Shown in pieces: positions 7,704 to 13,926 of a stretch of 14,957 bases of DNA. Positions within the stretch are counted from its first letter, which is position 1; every line of letters starts with the position of its first letter. The position numbers and the translations under genes were made by a program. Origin of the DNA: Spirochaetaceae bacterium (GTDB lineage: Bacteria > Spirochaetota > Spirochaetia > DSM-27196 > SLAA01); NCBI GenBank assembly GCA_003564775.1, contig PXEI01000282.1:1-14957 (forward strand). The letters are read 5' to 3'. Below the pieces are notes generated by a model. That model worked only from the letters and a program-made list of their open reading frames with translations, was not told where the DNA came from and ran no database searches.

Positions 7704-7706
7704 CAA

Positions 7707-8126
7707 ATGAAACGGACTGGAATCATTTTTTGTGTGGTGAGCACCTTCGTGCTTCTGAGCGCTTGCGGAAATGGAGACGCGCCGACAGCAACACAGGCGC
7801 CAAGCGAGAACGCCCCAACCGAGAGCGTAAACATCCGTGAAATGTTCGGTACCACGCTCATCAATGCCGCTCGGGACGGCGAGCTTGAGCTTGTGCGCGA
7901 AATGATTGCTGCTGGCGCCGATGTTAACGAGACCAATATGTACAGCGAGACGGTGCTTATGAAGGCCGCCGAAAGCGGGAACGCGGAACTTGTTGAGCTT
8001 CTTATTTCTGAAGGCGCCGATCTGTACGCCGAGGATCTTTACGGCTACACCGTTGTAGTTCACGCTGAAGACCACCCTCAGGTGCAGGAGATTGTTCGCG
8101 CCGCAATGCAAGCAAACCCAGAATAA
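7707..8126 (+). CDS. Ankyrin-repeat lipoprotein
   Basis: A 139-residue protein with a type II signal peptide: basic 'MKRTG', hydrophobic core 'IIFCVVSTFVLL', and lipobox 'LSAC' with the lipidated cysteine at residue 20, followed by G rather than D. A low-complexity linker rich in T, A, P, S and E spans about 21-42. Then come ankyrin repeats: about 49-77 ('TTLINAARDGELELVREMI'), about 81-110 ('ETVLMKAAESGNAELVELL'), and a degenerate third (114-135). Ankyrin repeats bind protein partners, so the likely role is an envelope-anchored, periplasm-facing binding or inhibitor protein. The partner is unknown. It has its own promoter (7575-7603) and may share an mRNA with the dehydrogenase 48 nt downstream, although no functional link is evident. 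Confidence 0.88.
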   Translation: MKRTGIIFCVVSTFVLLSACGNGDAPTATQAPSENAPTESVNIREMFGTTLINAARDGELELVREMIAAGADVNETNMYSETVLMKAAESGNAELVELLISEGADLYAEDLYGYTVVVHAEDHPQVQEIVRAAMQANPE

Positions 8127-8174
8127 TCGGTTGCGCACAACTGTGAGGGCGCCAAAGGACACAGAAGGTAGGAT

Positions 8175-9053
8175 ATGCCACGACCAACAGTACTACACAA
8201 TAGGGTGGCGGTTATCACCGGCGGTGCCCAGGGCATTGGTTTTGCCACCGCACATAGACTGCTAGAACAAGGCTGTTCGGTTGCAGTGTGGGACATAAAC
8301 GCTTTGGCCGTGGAGAGCGCCGCGACAAAGCTGCGCGACATGCACCCCGGGGCACCCAAGGTTCTGGGCTGTACCTGTGACGTGACGCGGCCTTCGGAGA
8401 TCGAGGCAGCAAGAGGAGAAACCGAGGCTGAACTTGGCCCTATTGATATCCTCATCAATAACGCTGGGTTCGTCCGGGGTGGTTCATTTCTTGAACGCTC
8501 ACTTGATGACTGGGACACAACCATCGCAGTCAACCTCACCGGTGTCATAAACGCTACGCATGCCGTGCTTCCCGGAATGAAGCAGCGTCAGTTTGGACGC
8601 GTCGTCAACATCTCCTCGGCCTCAGGAATGCTTGGGGTATCGGAGCTCGCCGTGTACGCGGCAACCAAATGGGCGGTCTGGGGGTTAACCGAGAGCCTCA
8701 GGCATGAGGCCTGTGATCTCCGCCAAGCAGAGGCTCAGACCGGAACAGGCAAAACAACCGACATTCGGTTTAGCTCGGTACATCCTGGTTATCTCAGAAC
8801 CGGGATGTTTGAAGGCGCTCGCATCCGCGGTCTTGGCGGACTGATTGTCCCCTTGGTGAAAGACCATGATGTCATTGCGCGAGCGGTCGTGCACGATGCG
8901 CTGATCAAGGGGAAACCGGTAGTGATGCGGCCACGTACCGTACGCATAGCCGTGTTGTTGCGCGGTATCCTCCCGGCGGCGGTATTTGACCGGGTTGTTC
9001 GGTTACTCGGCATAAACCAAAGCATGCAGGAGTTCCGTGGGCGCGGAGCTTAA
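8175..9053 (+). CDS. Short-chain dehydrogenase/reductase (classical SDR)
   Basis: A 292-residue cytoplasmic NAD(P)-dependent oxidoreductase with a Rossmann fold. Visible signatures are 'TGGAQGIG' (15-22, nucleotide binding), aspartate at the end of beta-2 ('VWDIN', D40, which usually means NAD(H) rather than NADP(H)), 'NNAG' (95-98), and the catalytic set S148, Y161 and K165 ('NISSAS' and 'YAATK'), followed by 'HPGYLRTGMF' (203-212). The C-terminal tail 'SMQEFRGRG' is typical of SDRs related to retinol/17-beta-hydroxysteroid-type dehydrogenases and is long for the classical family (about 250). The substrate cannot be deduced. The ATG at 8175 has an AAGGTAGG-like Shine-Dalgarno just upstream. 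It may be the second gene of the lipoprotein transcript. Confidence 0.92.
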   Translation: MPRPTVLHNRVAVITGGAQGIGFATAHRLLEQGCSVAVWDINALAVESAATKLRDMHPGAPKVLGCTCDVTRPSEIEAARGETEAELGPIDILINNAGFVRGGSFLERSLDDWDTTIAVNLTGVINATHAVLPGMKQRQFGRVVNISSASGMLGVSELAVYAATKWAVWGLTESLRHEACDLRQAEAQTGTGKTTDIRFSSVHPGYLRTGMFEGARIRGLGGLIVPLVKDHDVIARAVVHDALIKGKPVVMRPRTVRIAVLLRGILPAAVFDRVVRLLGINQSMQEFRGRGA

Positions 9054-9129
9054 GCCCCAGCCCGAACCCAAGCACGTCAAAACAACTAGAACCGGGGAAC
9101 TTTCAGTAGCGGAAAACCCCTAAAATCGG

Positions 9130-9135
9130 TATACT
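9130..9135 (+). promoter_or_regulatory. -10-like box directly upstream of the diguanylate cyclase
   Basis: TATACT lies only 9 nt before the ATG at 9145, and no purine-rich Shine-Dalgarno is present in between. A transcript from this box would begin about 3 nt before the ATG, giving an essentially leaderless mRNA. No good -35 hexamer is found at 16-18 nt; the nearest TTTCAG (9101-9106) is 23 nt away. The assignment is tentative. Confidence 0.3.
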
Positions 9136-9144
9136 ATCCGCATT

Positions 9145-10542
9145 ATGAAAAATGAAGACCAACTATCAGCGGTTTTTCGGAGTGCAGAGGCAAGACGGAA
9201 ACTGCGGGATGTTGGCTACTTCCTTGGCGACCTGCAAAACCACTGGGGTTATTCAAGCGGCACCCTGCTCAAGCTAGGGCTCACCGACGCAGATATGCGC
9301 AGCGGTGTCTACCAGCAACGCATTCATCCAGATGACCTGCCAAACTACATGCACAACTGGCACCGCTTGAACGACGGCCATACCGACGAGATGTACTGCG
9401 AATACCGGGTCGCAGACAGCCACGGGAAGTGGCGTTGGATTGAGACGCATGCGGTGGTTCTGGAGCGCGCCACCGACGGCAGCATTGGCAAGGTTGCCGG
9501 ATTTGACCGCTGTATTGATGTCCGGAAGCAGTCAGAGGAACTCCTCCAGCAAGAACACCTTGAAACCCAACGAAAGCTGGCAATTAACGAGGCGGTGCGG
9601 CGCGTCGGGGCAGACATCACCCTGGACCGTGAGCTACAGCAGGTGTTCGAGCATGCCATTGTTCAGATTGCTGAGGTGATTCAGTTTCACAGTTGTGAAG
9701 TGTACACAAAGAATGGTAGCGAGATGAACCGAGTCTTTGGCATCTCACTCAACGGCTCGGCGGAGGTCGCAACGGATGATGCTGTGGCGAAAGCTTTTAT
9801 GGAAAGCATCTCCGACAGCCTCTACCCCATCATTATTGATTCACCCGAAAGCCCAAACAACGGCTTCTCTCTGCTTCTGGTGCCGCTTCGCGTCAGAACC
9901 CAGTTTGTCGGCAGCCTCTTTCTGTGGCGCCGGTCGGAGCAGGCCTTTTGTGGCGACGATCTTTACCCAGCCTTAGCGCTCACCGACAGCTTGGCTGCCG
10001 CAGTGTATAACCGCAGTTACTACCAGCAACAGGTTAACCAGCTCGAGCATGACGAGCTGACGGGTTTCCTCACTCGCACGGTCTTTGAACGCGACGTCCC
10101 AAAACTGTGGGCCGAGTACCAAGCCCTGCACTCGCACAACTCCGTTGCCATAATCGATATCGACAACTTCAAATCAATTAACGACACCTTTGGTCACACC
10201 AAGGGGGACATGATCATTCGGGAGCTTGCACAGCTTCTGCGTGACGGACTACGACGAGAAGACCTTCTTGTCCGCTATGGAGGAGAGGAGTTTGTGGCCA
10301 TTTTTCCCAATACCGACATAGATACAGCGTCAAAAACGGTAGACCGAATTCGCACTGCGTGCACCAACTCGACGGCATTCGAGCTGGAGCGACCGCTGAG
10401 CTTCAGCGCCGGTCTAGCCGAGTGCTACAACGAGACTATCGACCTGTCGAGCCTCATTACAACGGCCGATGTCGCGCTCTACTCAGCAAAGCGCGCGGGG
10501 CGCAACCGTGTCCACCGAGCATCACAGCCTACACAATCATAA
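9145..10542 (+). CDS. Diguanylate cyclase with PAS and GAF sensor domains
   Basis: Makes cyclic di-GMP from two GTP. The 465 residues divide into a PAS domain of the PAS_3 type (about 22-125, with 'RIHPDDLPNYMHNWHR' and 'EYRVADSHGKWRWIETHAV'), a connecting helix (about 126-150), a GAF domain (about 150-290) and a GGDEF domain (about 300-460). The active site is intact: 'IIDIDNFKSIND' with metal-binding D338, and 'RYGGEEF' with GGEEF at 379-383. The product-inhibition site RxxD is present (R370 to D373), so feedback control is expected. There is no EAL or HD-GYP domain and no membrane segment, so it is a cytoplasmic sensor of an unknown signal. The ATG at 9145 is the only start ahead of the PAS domain, yet it lacks a Shine-Dalgarno. 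Its last 14 nt overlap the end of the gene on the other strand. Confidence 0.95.
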   Translation: MKNEDQLSAVFRSAEARRKLRDVGYFLGDLQNHWGYSSGTLLKLGLTDADMRSGVYQQRIHPDDLPNYMHNWHRLNDGHTDEMYCEYRVADSHGKWRWIETHAVVLERATDGSIGKVAGFDRCIDVRKQSEELLQQEHLETQRKLAINEAVRRVGADITLDRELQQVFEHAIVQIAEVIQFHSCEVYTKNGSEMNRVFGISLNGSAEVATDDAVAKAFMESISDSLYPIIIDSPESPNNGFSLLLVPLRVRTQFVGSLFLWRRSEQAFCGDDLYPALALTDSLAAAVYNRSYYQQQVNQLEHDELTGFLTRTVFERDVPKLWAEYQALHSHNSVAIIDIDNFKSINDTFGHTKGDMIIRELAQLLRDGLRREDLLVRYGGEEFVAIFPNTDIDTASKTVDRIRTACTNSTAFELERPLSFSAGLAECYNETIDLSSLITTADVALYSAKRAGRNRVHRASQPTQS

Positions 10543-11464
10543 ACGCAATCATTTTCTCATACACAAGAGGTGCACGGTACAGATAGAACACCGTACCGGT
10601 AACAGGACTACGAATCTCGGATCGCACCTCTCCTACCTGCGGATCAAGAATCTCTGCCAGCACCTCACCCGCCTGCACGACGTCGCCGGGCCGACATCGG
10701 GTTGAGAAAATTCCGGCGCGTGGGGTTGTGACTACCTGAATATCTGCATCTTGCACAACCCGGCTCTCGCCAGCCTGAGGCAGCATCAACTCGGCGGGAA
10801 TGGAATCCTTGGAAAGAACGCCCTGCACCACCAAAAAACGCAACACTCCCTGGAAGAGCTGGAGAACCTGGTCTTCATCAATCTCAAAGCCTCTGCCACC
10901 AGCCAACGAGACAGCGCGAGTATTCCAGATCTGCCAGTTGTAGTTCAAGCTACCGGTCTCTTGAGGATTAGGTTCATGCTCATGGACAATCGGCAAACCA
11001 AAATCTACGGCCGTCGTTGAGCTATCCGCGCCAAGACGATGTATTCGAGCATGAGCAAGGTGCTTGCCGGGGTGCGGAGTTGAGGTCAGGTTCACACCCA
11101 GTTCGTAGTCCTGTACGACATTCATAACCGCAGCAGCTATACGCTGTGTAGTTTCGCCTTCGGAGTAACCGGGAAACATGCGGTTGATATCGGTGTGGTC
11201 CAGCGGCCACAAGCGGCGCACCGTGTTCAGGGAGTATGGATTTACCGAGGGTATTACCAGAATCTCACCACCGGCGGCAATACTGTGCTCGTTCTGTTTG
11301 AAGAACTGGACCAGCTTTGCAGCAACATAGAGCCCTTGTGCCTCGCTTCCTCGCATGCCTGCCACAATGGCTACCCGAGGTGCTCCGCTACCAAACCTGT
11401 ACCCATGAATCTTGTAATCCTGCCGCGACATTGAGGACAGGCGGTAAAGCTCTTCAATCTTCAC
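10529..11464 (-). CDS. Degenerate AstE/AspA-type (M14) zinc hydrolase paralogue, probable pseudoenzyme
   Basis: A 311-residue protein, last in the minus-strand operon. It starts at GTG 11464 in a GTGA overlap with the preceding gene. It shares the fold markers of that neighbour: 'PSVNPYSLN' (72-80), 'DINRMFPG' (92-99), and a C-terminal barrel with 'GEVRSEIRSPVTGTVF' (278-293) nearly identical to the neighbour's. However, the expected catalytic residues are gone. 'GVHGDE' of the neighbour is 'GMRGSE' here (zinc His to R38), 'DIH' is 'NLT' (125-127, zinc His to Thr), and the catalytic Glu of 'VVEMG' is replaced by glycine ('LAGGRG', 187-192). Only E41 of the HxxE pair remains. I infer a catalytically inactive partner of the upstream hydrolase, or a ligand-binding protein. 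The frame is fully open, so this is not a decayed gene. Its stop lies inside the end of the convergent diguanylate cyclase. Confidence 0.85.
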   Translation of the reverse strand: MKIEELYRLSSMSRQDYKIHGYRFGSGAPRVAIVAGMRGSEAQGLYVAAKLVQFFKQNEHSIAAGGEILVIPSVNPYSLNTVRRLWPLDHTDINRMFPGYSEGETTQRIAAAVMNVVQDYELGVNLTSTPHPGKHLAHARIHRLGADSSTTAVDFGLPIVHEHEPNPQETGSLNYNWQIWNTRAVSLAGGRGFEIDEDQVLQLFQGVLRFLVVQGVLSKDSIPAELMLPQAGESRVVQDADIQVVTTPRAGIFSTRCRPGDVVQAGEVLAEILDPQVGEVRSEIRSPVTGTVFYLYRAPLVYEKMIAFMIV

Positions 11465-12441
11465 TGTTTAGACTCCTCTGCAGCGGTGAACACACGCGCA
11501 AGGAGCGATCCCTCCATGACAACCGGGTACTCGCGCAAGGTAAAGACCGTACCGGCTCCAGGAGAGCGGATCTCGGAAACAACCTCACCGGTTAAGGGCT
11601 GCACAATTCTTCCCAGCAGTTCTCCCTGCTCAACACCAATCCAGTGCTCAACAACCGGCACAAACAGTCCGGCGGCTGGTGAGTTAACGTACTGAACCTC
11701 GCCCTCGTTACACTCAATAGGGGTCTTCACCGGACGGGGGTCGGGATCGGCCCAGATTCCCAGGTGGGTCATGACTCGGAAAATTCCGCGAACAAGGTCC
11801 TGGCAAAACACTGGTGTAATTCGCATGCCAACACCCATCTCCACAACCAGGGTGGGAGTATTCCGGGCGTTGAGCGTGTGCGCCAGAGTCGACTTTAACA
11901 CCGTTATTGCTTCGTGTATCCAGATGAAATCAACGTTCATCAGACGCGCTAAGGGCAACAGTCTCTCTGCAGTGTTTCTGTCCATTCGTATCTGGGGTAT
12001 CTCACGAAGGTAGATATTGCTAGCGTGGATATCAATAACAAGGTCGGCACCCACCAGTGACTCGGTAACCGAATCGGTGATGTGAGCGATGTATGAATCA
12101 TTTCGCTCTTGTTCTCCGGCAAAGTACCGATTCATATCAAGCTCAAGATAGGGAACGCTGCGCTCAATTGCGTCTATGCCCAATGGATTCATGGCCGGGT
12201 AGATATCCACAGTGCCCCGCAGACGCCCAAGCTCAGCCTGCACCTGCTGAGCCAGAAGAGCACAGACGTACTGGCCTTCAAGCTCATCACCGTGCACCCC
12301 GGTAACCACGGCAAGGCGCGGGAGCTTCTCCCCGCTTCCGGTTCCATTTGCGACCGAGCCAGTCTGACTCTGCAACCTATTTCGCCGTATAACCAGCCGC
12401 TCGGCAACCGGAAGCTCCAGGTCAACTATGTCCTCAATCAC
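11461..12441 (-). CDS. Succinylglutamate desuccinylase/aspartoacylase-like (M14) zinc hydrolase
   Basis: A 326-residue enzyme of the AstE/AspA branch of M14 metallo-hydrolases, which cleave an acyl group or terminal residue from an amide-linked amino acid. The zinc and catalytic residues are intact: 'GVHGDE' (H50 and E53), 'DIHAS' (H139) and 'VVEMG' (E201). 'MNP' (84-86) and 'LDMNRYF' (101-107) match the substrate-binding region of the family. After about residue 250 comes a barrel-like domain ('NSPAAGLFVPV', then 'GEVVSEIRSPGAGTVF', 285-300). The start is GTG 12441, in a 4-nt GTGA overlap with the transglutaminase gene upstream; the 3' end overlaps the degenerate paralogue in the same way. 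Tight coupling with ATP-grasp, Alpha-E and transglutaminase genes suggests it processes the amide product of that operon, not arginine catabolites. The true substrate is unknown. Confidence 0.9.
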   Translation of the reverse strand: MIEDIVDLELPVAERLVIRRNRLQSQTGSVANGTGSGEKLPRLAVVTGVHGDELEGQYVCALLAQQVQAELGRLRGTVDIYPAMNPLGIDAIERSVPYLELDMNRYFAGEQERNDSYIAHITDSVTESLVGADLVIDIHASNIYLREIPQIRMDRNTAERLLPLARLMNVDFIWIHEAITVLKSTLAHTLNARNTPTLVVEMGVGMRITPVFCQDLVRGIFRVMTHLGIWADPDPRPVKTPIECNEGEVQYVNSPAAGLFVPVVEHWIGVEQGELLGRIVQPLTGEVVSEIRSPGAGTVFTLREYPVVMEGSLLARVFTAAEESKQ

Positions 12442-13277
12442 CCGCCCACCTCGACAAGTGATGCCGAGATGCGTAGGTGTTGTTGTACAACTGAACTCCA
12501 GACTCCCCTGTTCAAGGAACAGTCTTCAGCATTACGCCCGCGTGCCAGGGGAATATAGTCCTGCACAACCGGCTGATTATGAGTCGGGTCTAACCCGTAC
12601 CATCTCCCCTCTACAAAAACTTCCACCCACGCATGCGTCTCGCCCTCGCCAACAAAAAAACCGTTGACGTAGCGCGCGGGCACCTCATGCGCACGGCAAA
12701 GGCCAATTAACGCGTGCGCAAAATCCTGGCAGACACCGCTTCCCTGGGCAACCGCGTCGCCAGCCGGGGTGCTGTAGTTTGTGGTACCTGTCAGGTACGT
12801 CATGTTTTGTGAGATTTCATGCATAGCCCCAATGGACCATTCCAAGGGTTTGTTGGGTTTTTCCTTGGCCTGGAACGCCCCCAGCCACTCAACGCCTTCA
12901 AGATCAAGCTCGGTAAGGCGGTCGCTCCGGAGAAAAACCTGAATGGGGATACTATCCGGCCGACGGCCGTAACTTGCGTGCTGCCGGATCGCCGCCGAAA
13001 AACCGTAACGAAAGACTGAGTGGTCTTCACGAATGAGGCCGTAGCTGTATTCCTGTCCAAGATAGTCCAGTCCGGTAGCTGGTGCACATTCCGGTTCAAT
13101 GTACCGAGAAAACTCATCGATCTCAAAGAAATCGTCGTCGGGGAGACTGAGTCGCAGACACCACGCGTGGTTGCGTATCGGCGAGTCCATTTCAGCGCGC
13201 ACGTCGTAGTTCAGACGATACAAGCCATCGCCGGATCGTTCGTACTCAAGGTCGGTAAATTGTGGTGAAGAGCTCAT
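12438..13277 (-). CDS. Transglutaminase-like cysteine protease
   Basis: A 279-residue protein with an N-terminal beta-rich domain of the bacterial transglutaminase type (about 8-125), followed by a papain-like transglutaminase core. The triad is visible: 'SGVCQDFAH' (C183), 'GETHAWVEV' (H215) and 'WYGLDPTHN' (D230). Such proteins usually act as cysteine peptidases or amide transferases. Family members accompany circularly permuted ATP-grasp and Alpha-E genes in many bacteria. The ATG at 13277 is the first start after an in-frame stop. GGGAGG lies rather far upstream (about 14 nt), and the gene overlaps the end of the Alpha-E gene by 32 nt. No signal peptide is evident, so a cytoplasmic location is expected. 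It probably hydrolyses or rearranges an amide or peptide made by the ATP-grasp protein. Confidence 0.93.
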   Translation of the reverse strand: MSSSPQFTDLEYERSGDGLYRLNYDVRAEMDSPIRNHAWCLRLSLPDDDFFEIDEFSRYIEPECAPATGLDYLGQEYSYGLIREDHSVFRYGFSAAIRQHASYGRRPDSIPIQVFLRSDRLTELDLEGVEWLGAFQAKEKPNKPLEWSIGAMHEISQNMTYLTGTTNYSTPAGDAVAQGSGVCQDFAHALIGLCRAHEVPARYVNGFFVGEGETHAWVEVFVEGRWYGLDPTHNQPVVQDYIPLARGRNAEDCSLNRGVWSSVVQQHLRISASLVEVGG

Positions 13278-13926
13278 TTGTGAATTCTATACCTCCCTCT
13301 CGGTCCAGTGCTTGCGTAACATTAAGGTGCTCGGCAACCTCCAGCACCTGCAGGTTCTCCTGCAACTGCCGAACCGCCTTCTCAAGCCGGTCATCGGAGT
13401 CCTCAAAGCGGCCCGCGAGATCACGAATCTCTACCCATTTGCCCCACCGAACCATAGCACGAACTCTACGGTCAGCACACTCGTCCACGCTTCCCCAGAA
13501 GGCGTAGAGATAATCAATAACCGGCTTTACATCATAGAAATTGACCACCTGTAGCGACTCAAGGGTATTGAGGGCCAAACGCAAATACGCAAAGCCCTCA
13601 TGCCCAATTGTGTTGCGCAGAAACACTCCATTCTCATAGGCCGTGCTGAGTGAGAACAGGATTGAGTATCCGTTCTCTTTTTGGAAGAAAAGGGTTTGAA
13701 GAAACGCATCCCGGTCCGCAAACTGCGACTCAATTCCCAAGCACTCACAAAACTCCTCGTATCGCAGCCCTACCGGGGTGTTTATCGGCGCGGCTGCCGG
13801 GCCGGTCCCCGGCGGGGTTTCGTTCGCCTGAGTTTGGTAGAGCCGATGGAGCAGATCCAGGGCCCGCTGCACGTAACGTCCCAGCCAGTAAAGCTGATTT
13901 GCCGTTCTTAACGAGATAAGACCCAT
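13246..13926 (-). CDS. Alpha-E domain protein (DUF403 family)
   Basis: A 226-residue, mostly helical protein. The N-terminus 'LRTANQLYWLGRYVQRALDL' (6-25) is the diagnostic start of Alpha-E (COG2307) proteins, and 'NGVFLRNTIGHEGFAYLRL' (99-117) corresponds to the conserved arginine-containing helix. The family typically has about 300 residues, so this copy is short, apparently missing part of the middle or C-terminal helices. It is normally encoded beside, or fused to, the circularly permuted ATP-grasp protein and is thought to be a partner of that enzyme; no activity is established to my knowledge. The ATG at 13926 has AAGGA about 5 nt upstream and overlaps the ATP-grasp gene by 19 nt. The stop lies 32 nt inside the transglutaminase gene, so the three are tightly coupled. 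Confidence 0.9.
   Translation of the reverse strand: MGLISLRTANQLYWLGRYVQRALDLLHRLYQTQANETPPGTGPAAAPINTPVGLRYEEFCECLGIESQFADRDAFLQTLFFQKENGYSILFSLSTAYENGVFLRNTIGHEGFAYLRLALNTLESLQVVNFYDVKPVIDYLYAFWGSVDECADRRVRAMVRWGKWVEIRDLAGRFEDSDDRLEKAVRQLQENLQVLEVAEHLNVTQALDREGGIEFTNELFTTIYRP

Noticed and set aside
7614..7706. Upstream GTG start for the ankyrin lipoprotein
   Set aside because: It would place 31 hydrophilic residues before a perfect lipoprotein signal peptide; GGAGGAG at 7697-7703 points to 7707.
7421..7936. N-terminal extension of PEP carboxylase by about 172 residues
   Set aside because: It runs antisense through the lipoprotein gene and the promoter gap and has no family similarity. 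The ATG at 7420 has its own Shine-Dalgarno and gives normal length.
9054..9144. Terminator or small RNA between the dehydrogenase and the cyclase
   Set aside because: Only a four-base GGGG/CCCC pairing is seen, with no T-run. Nothing supportable beyond the -10-like box.
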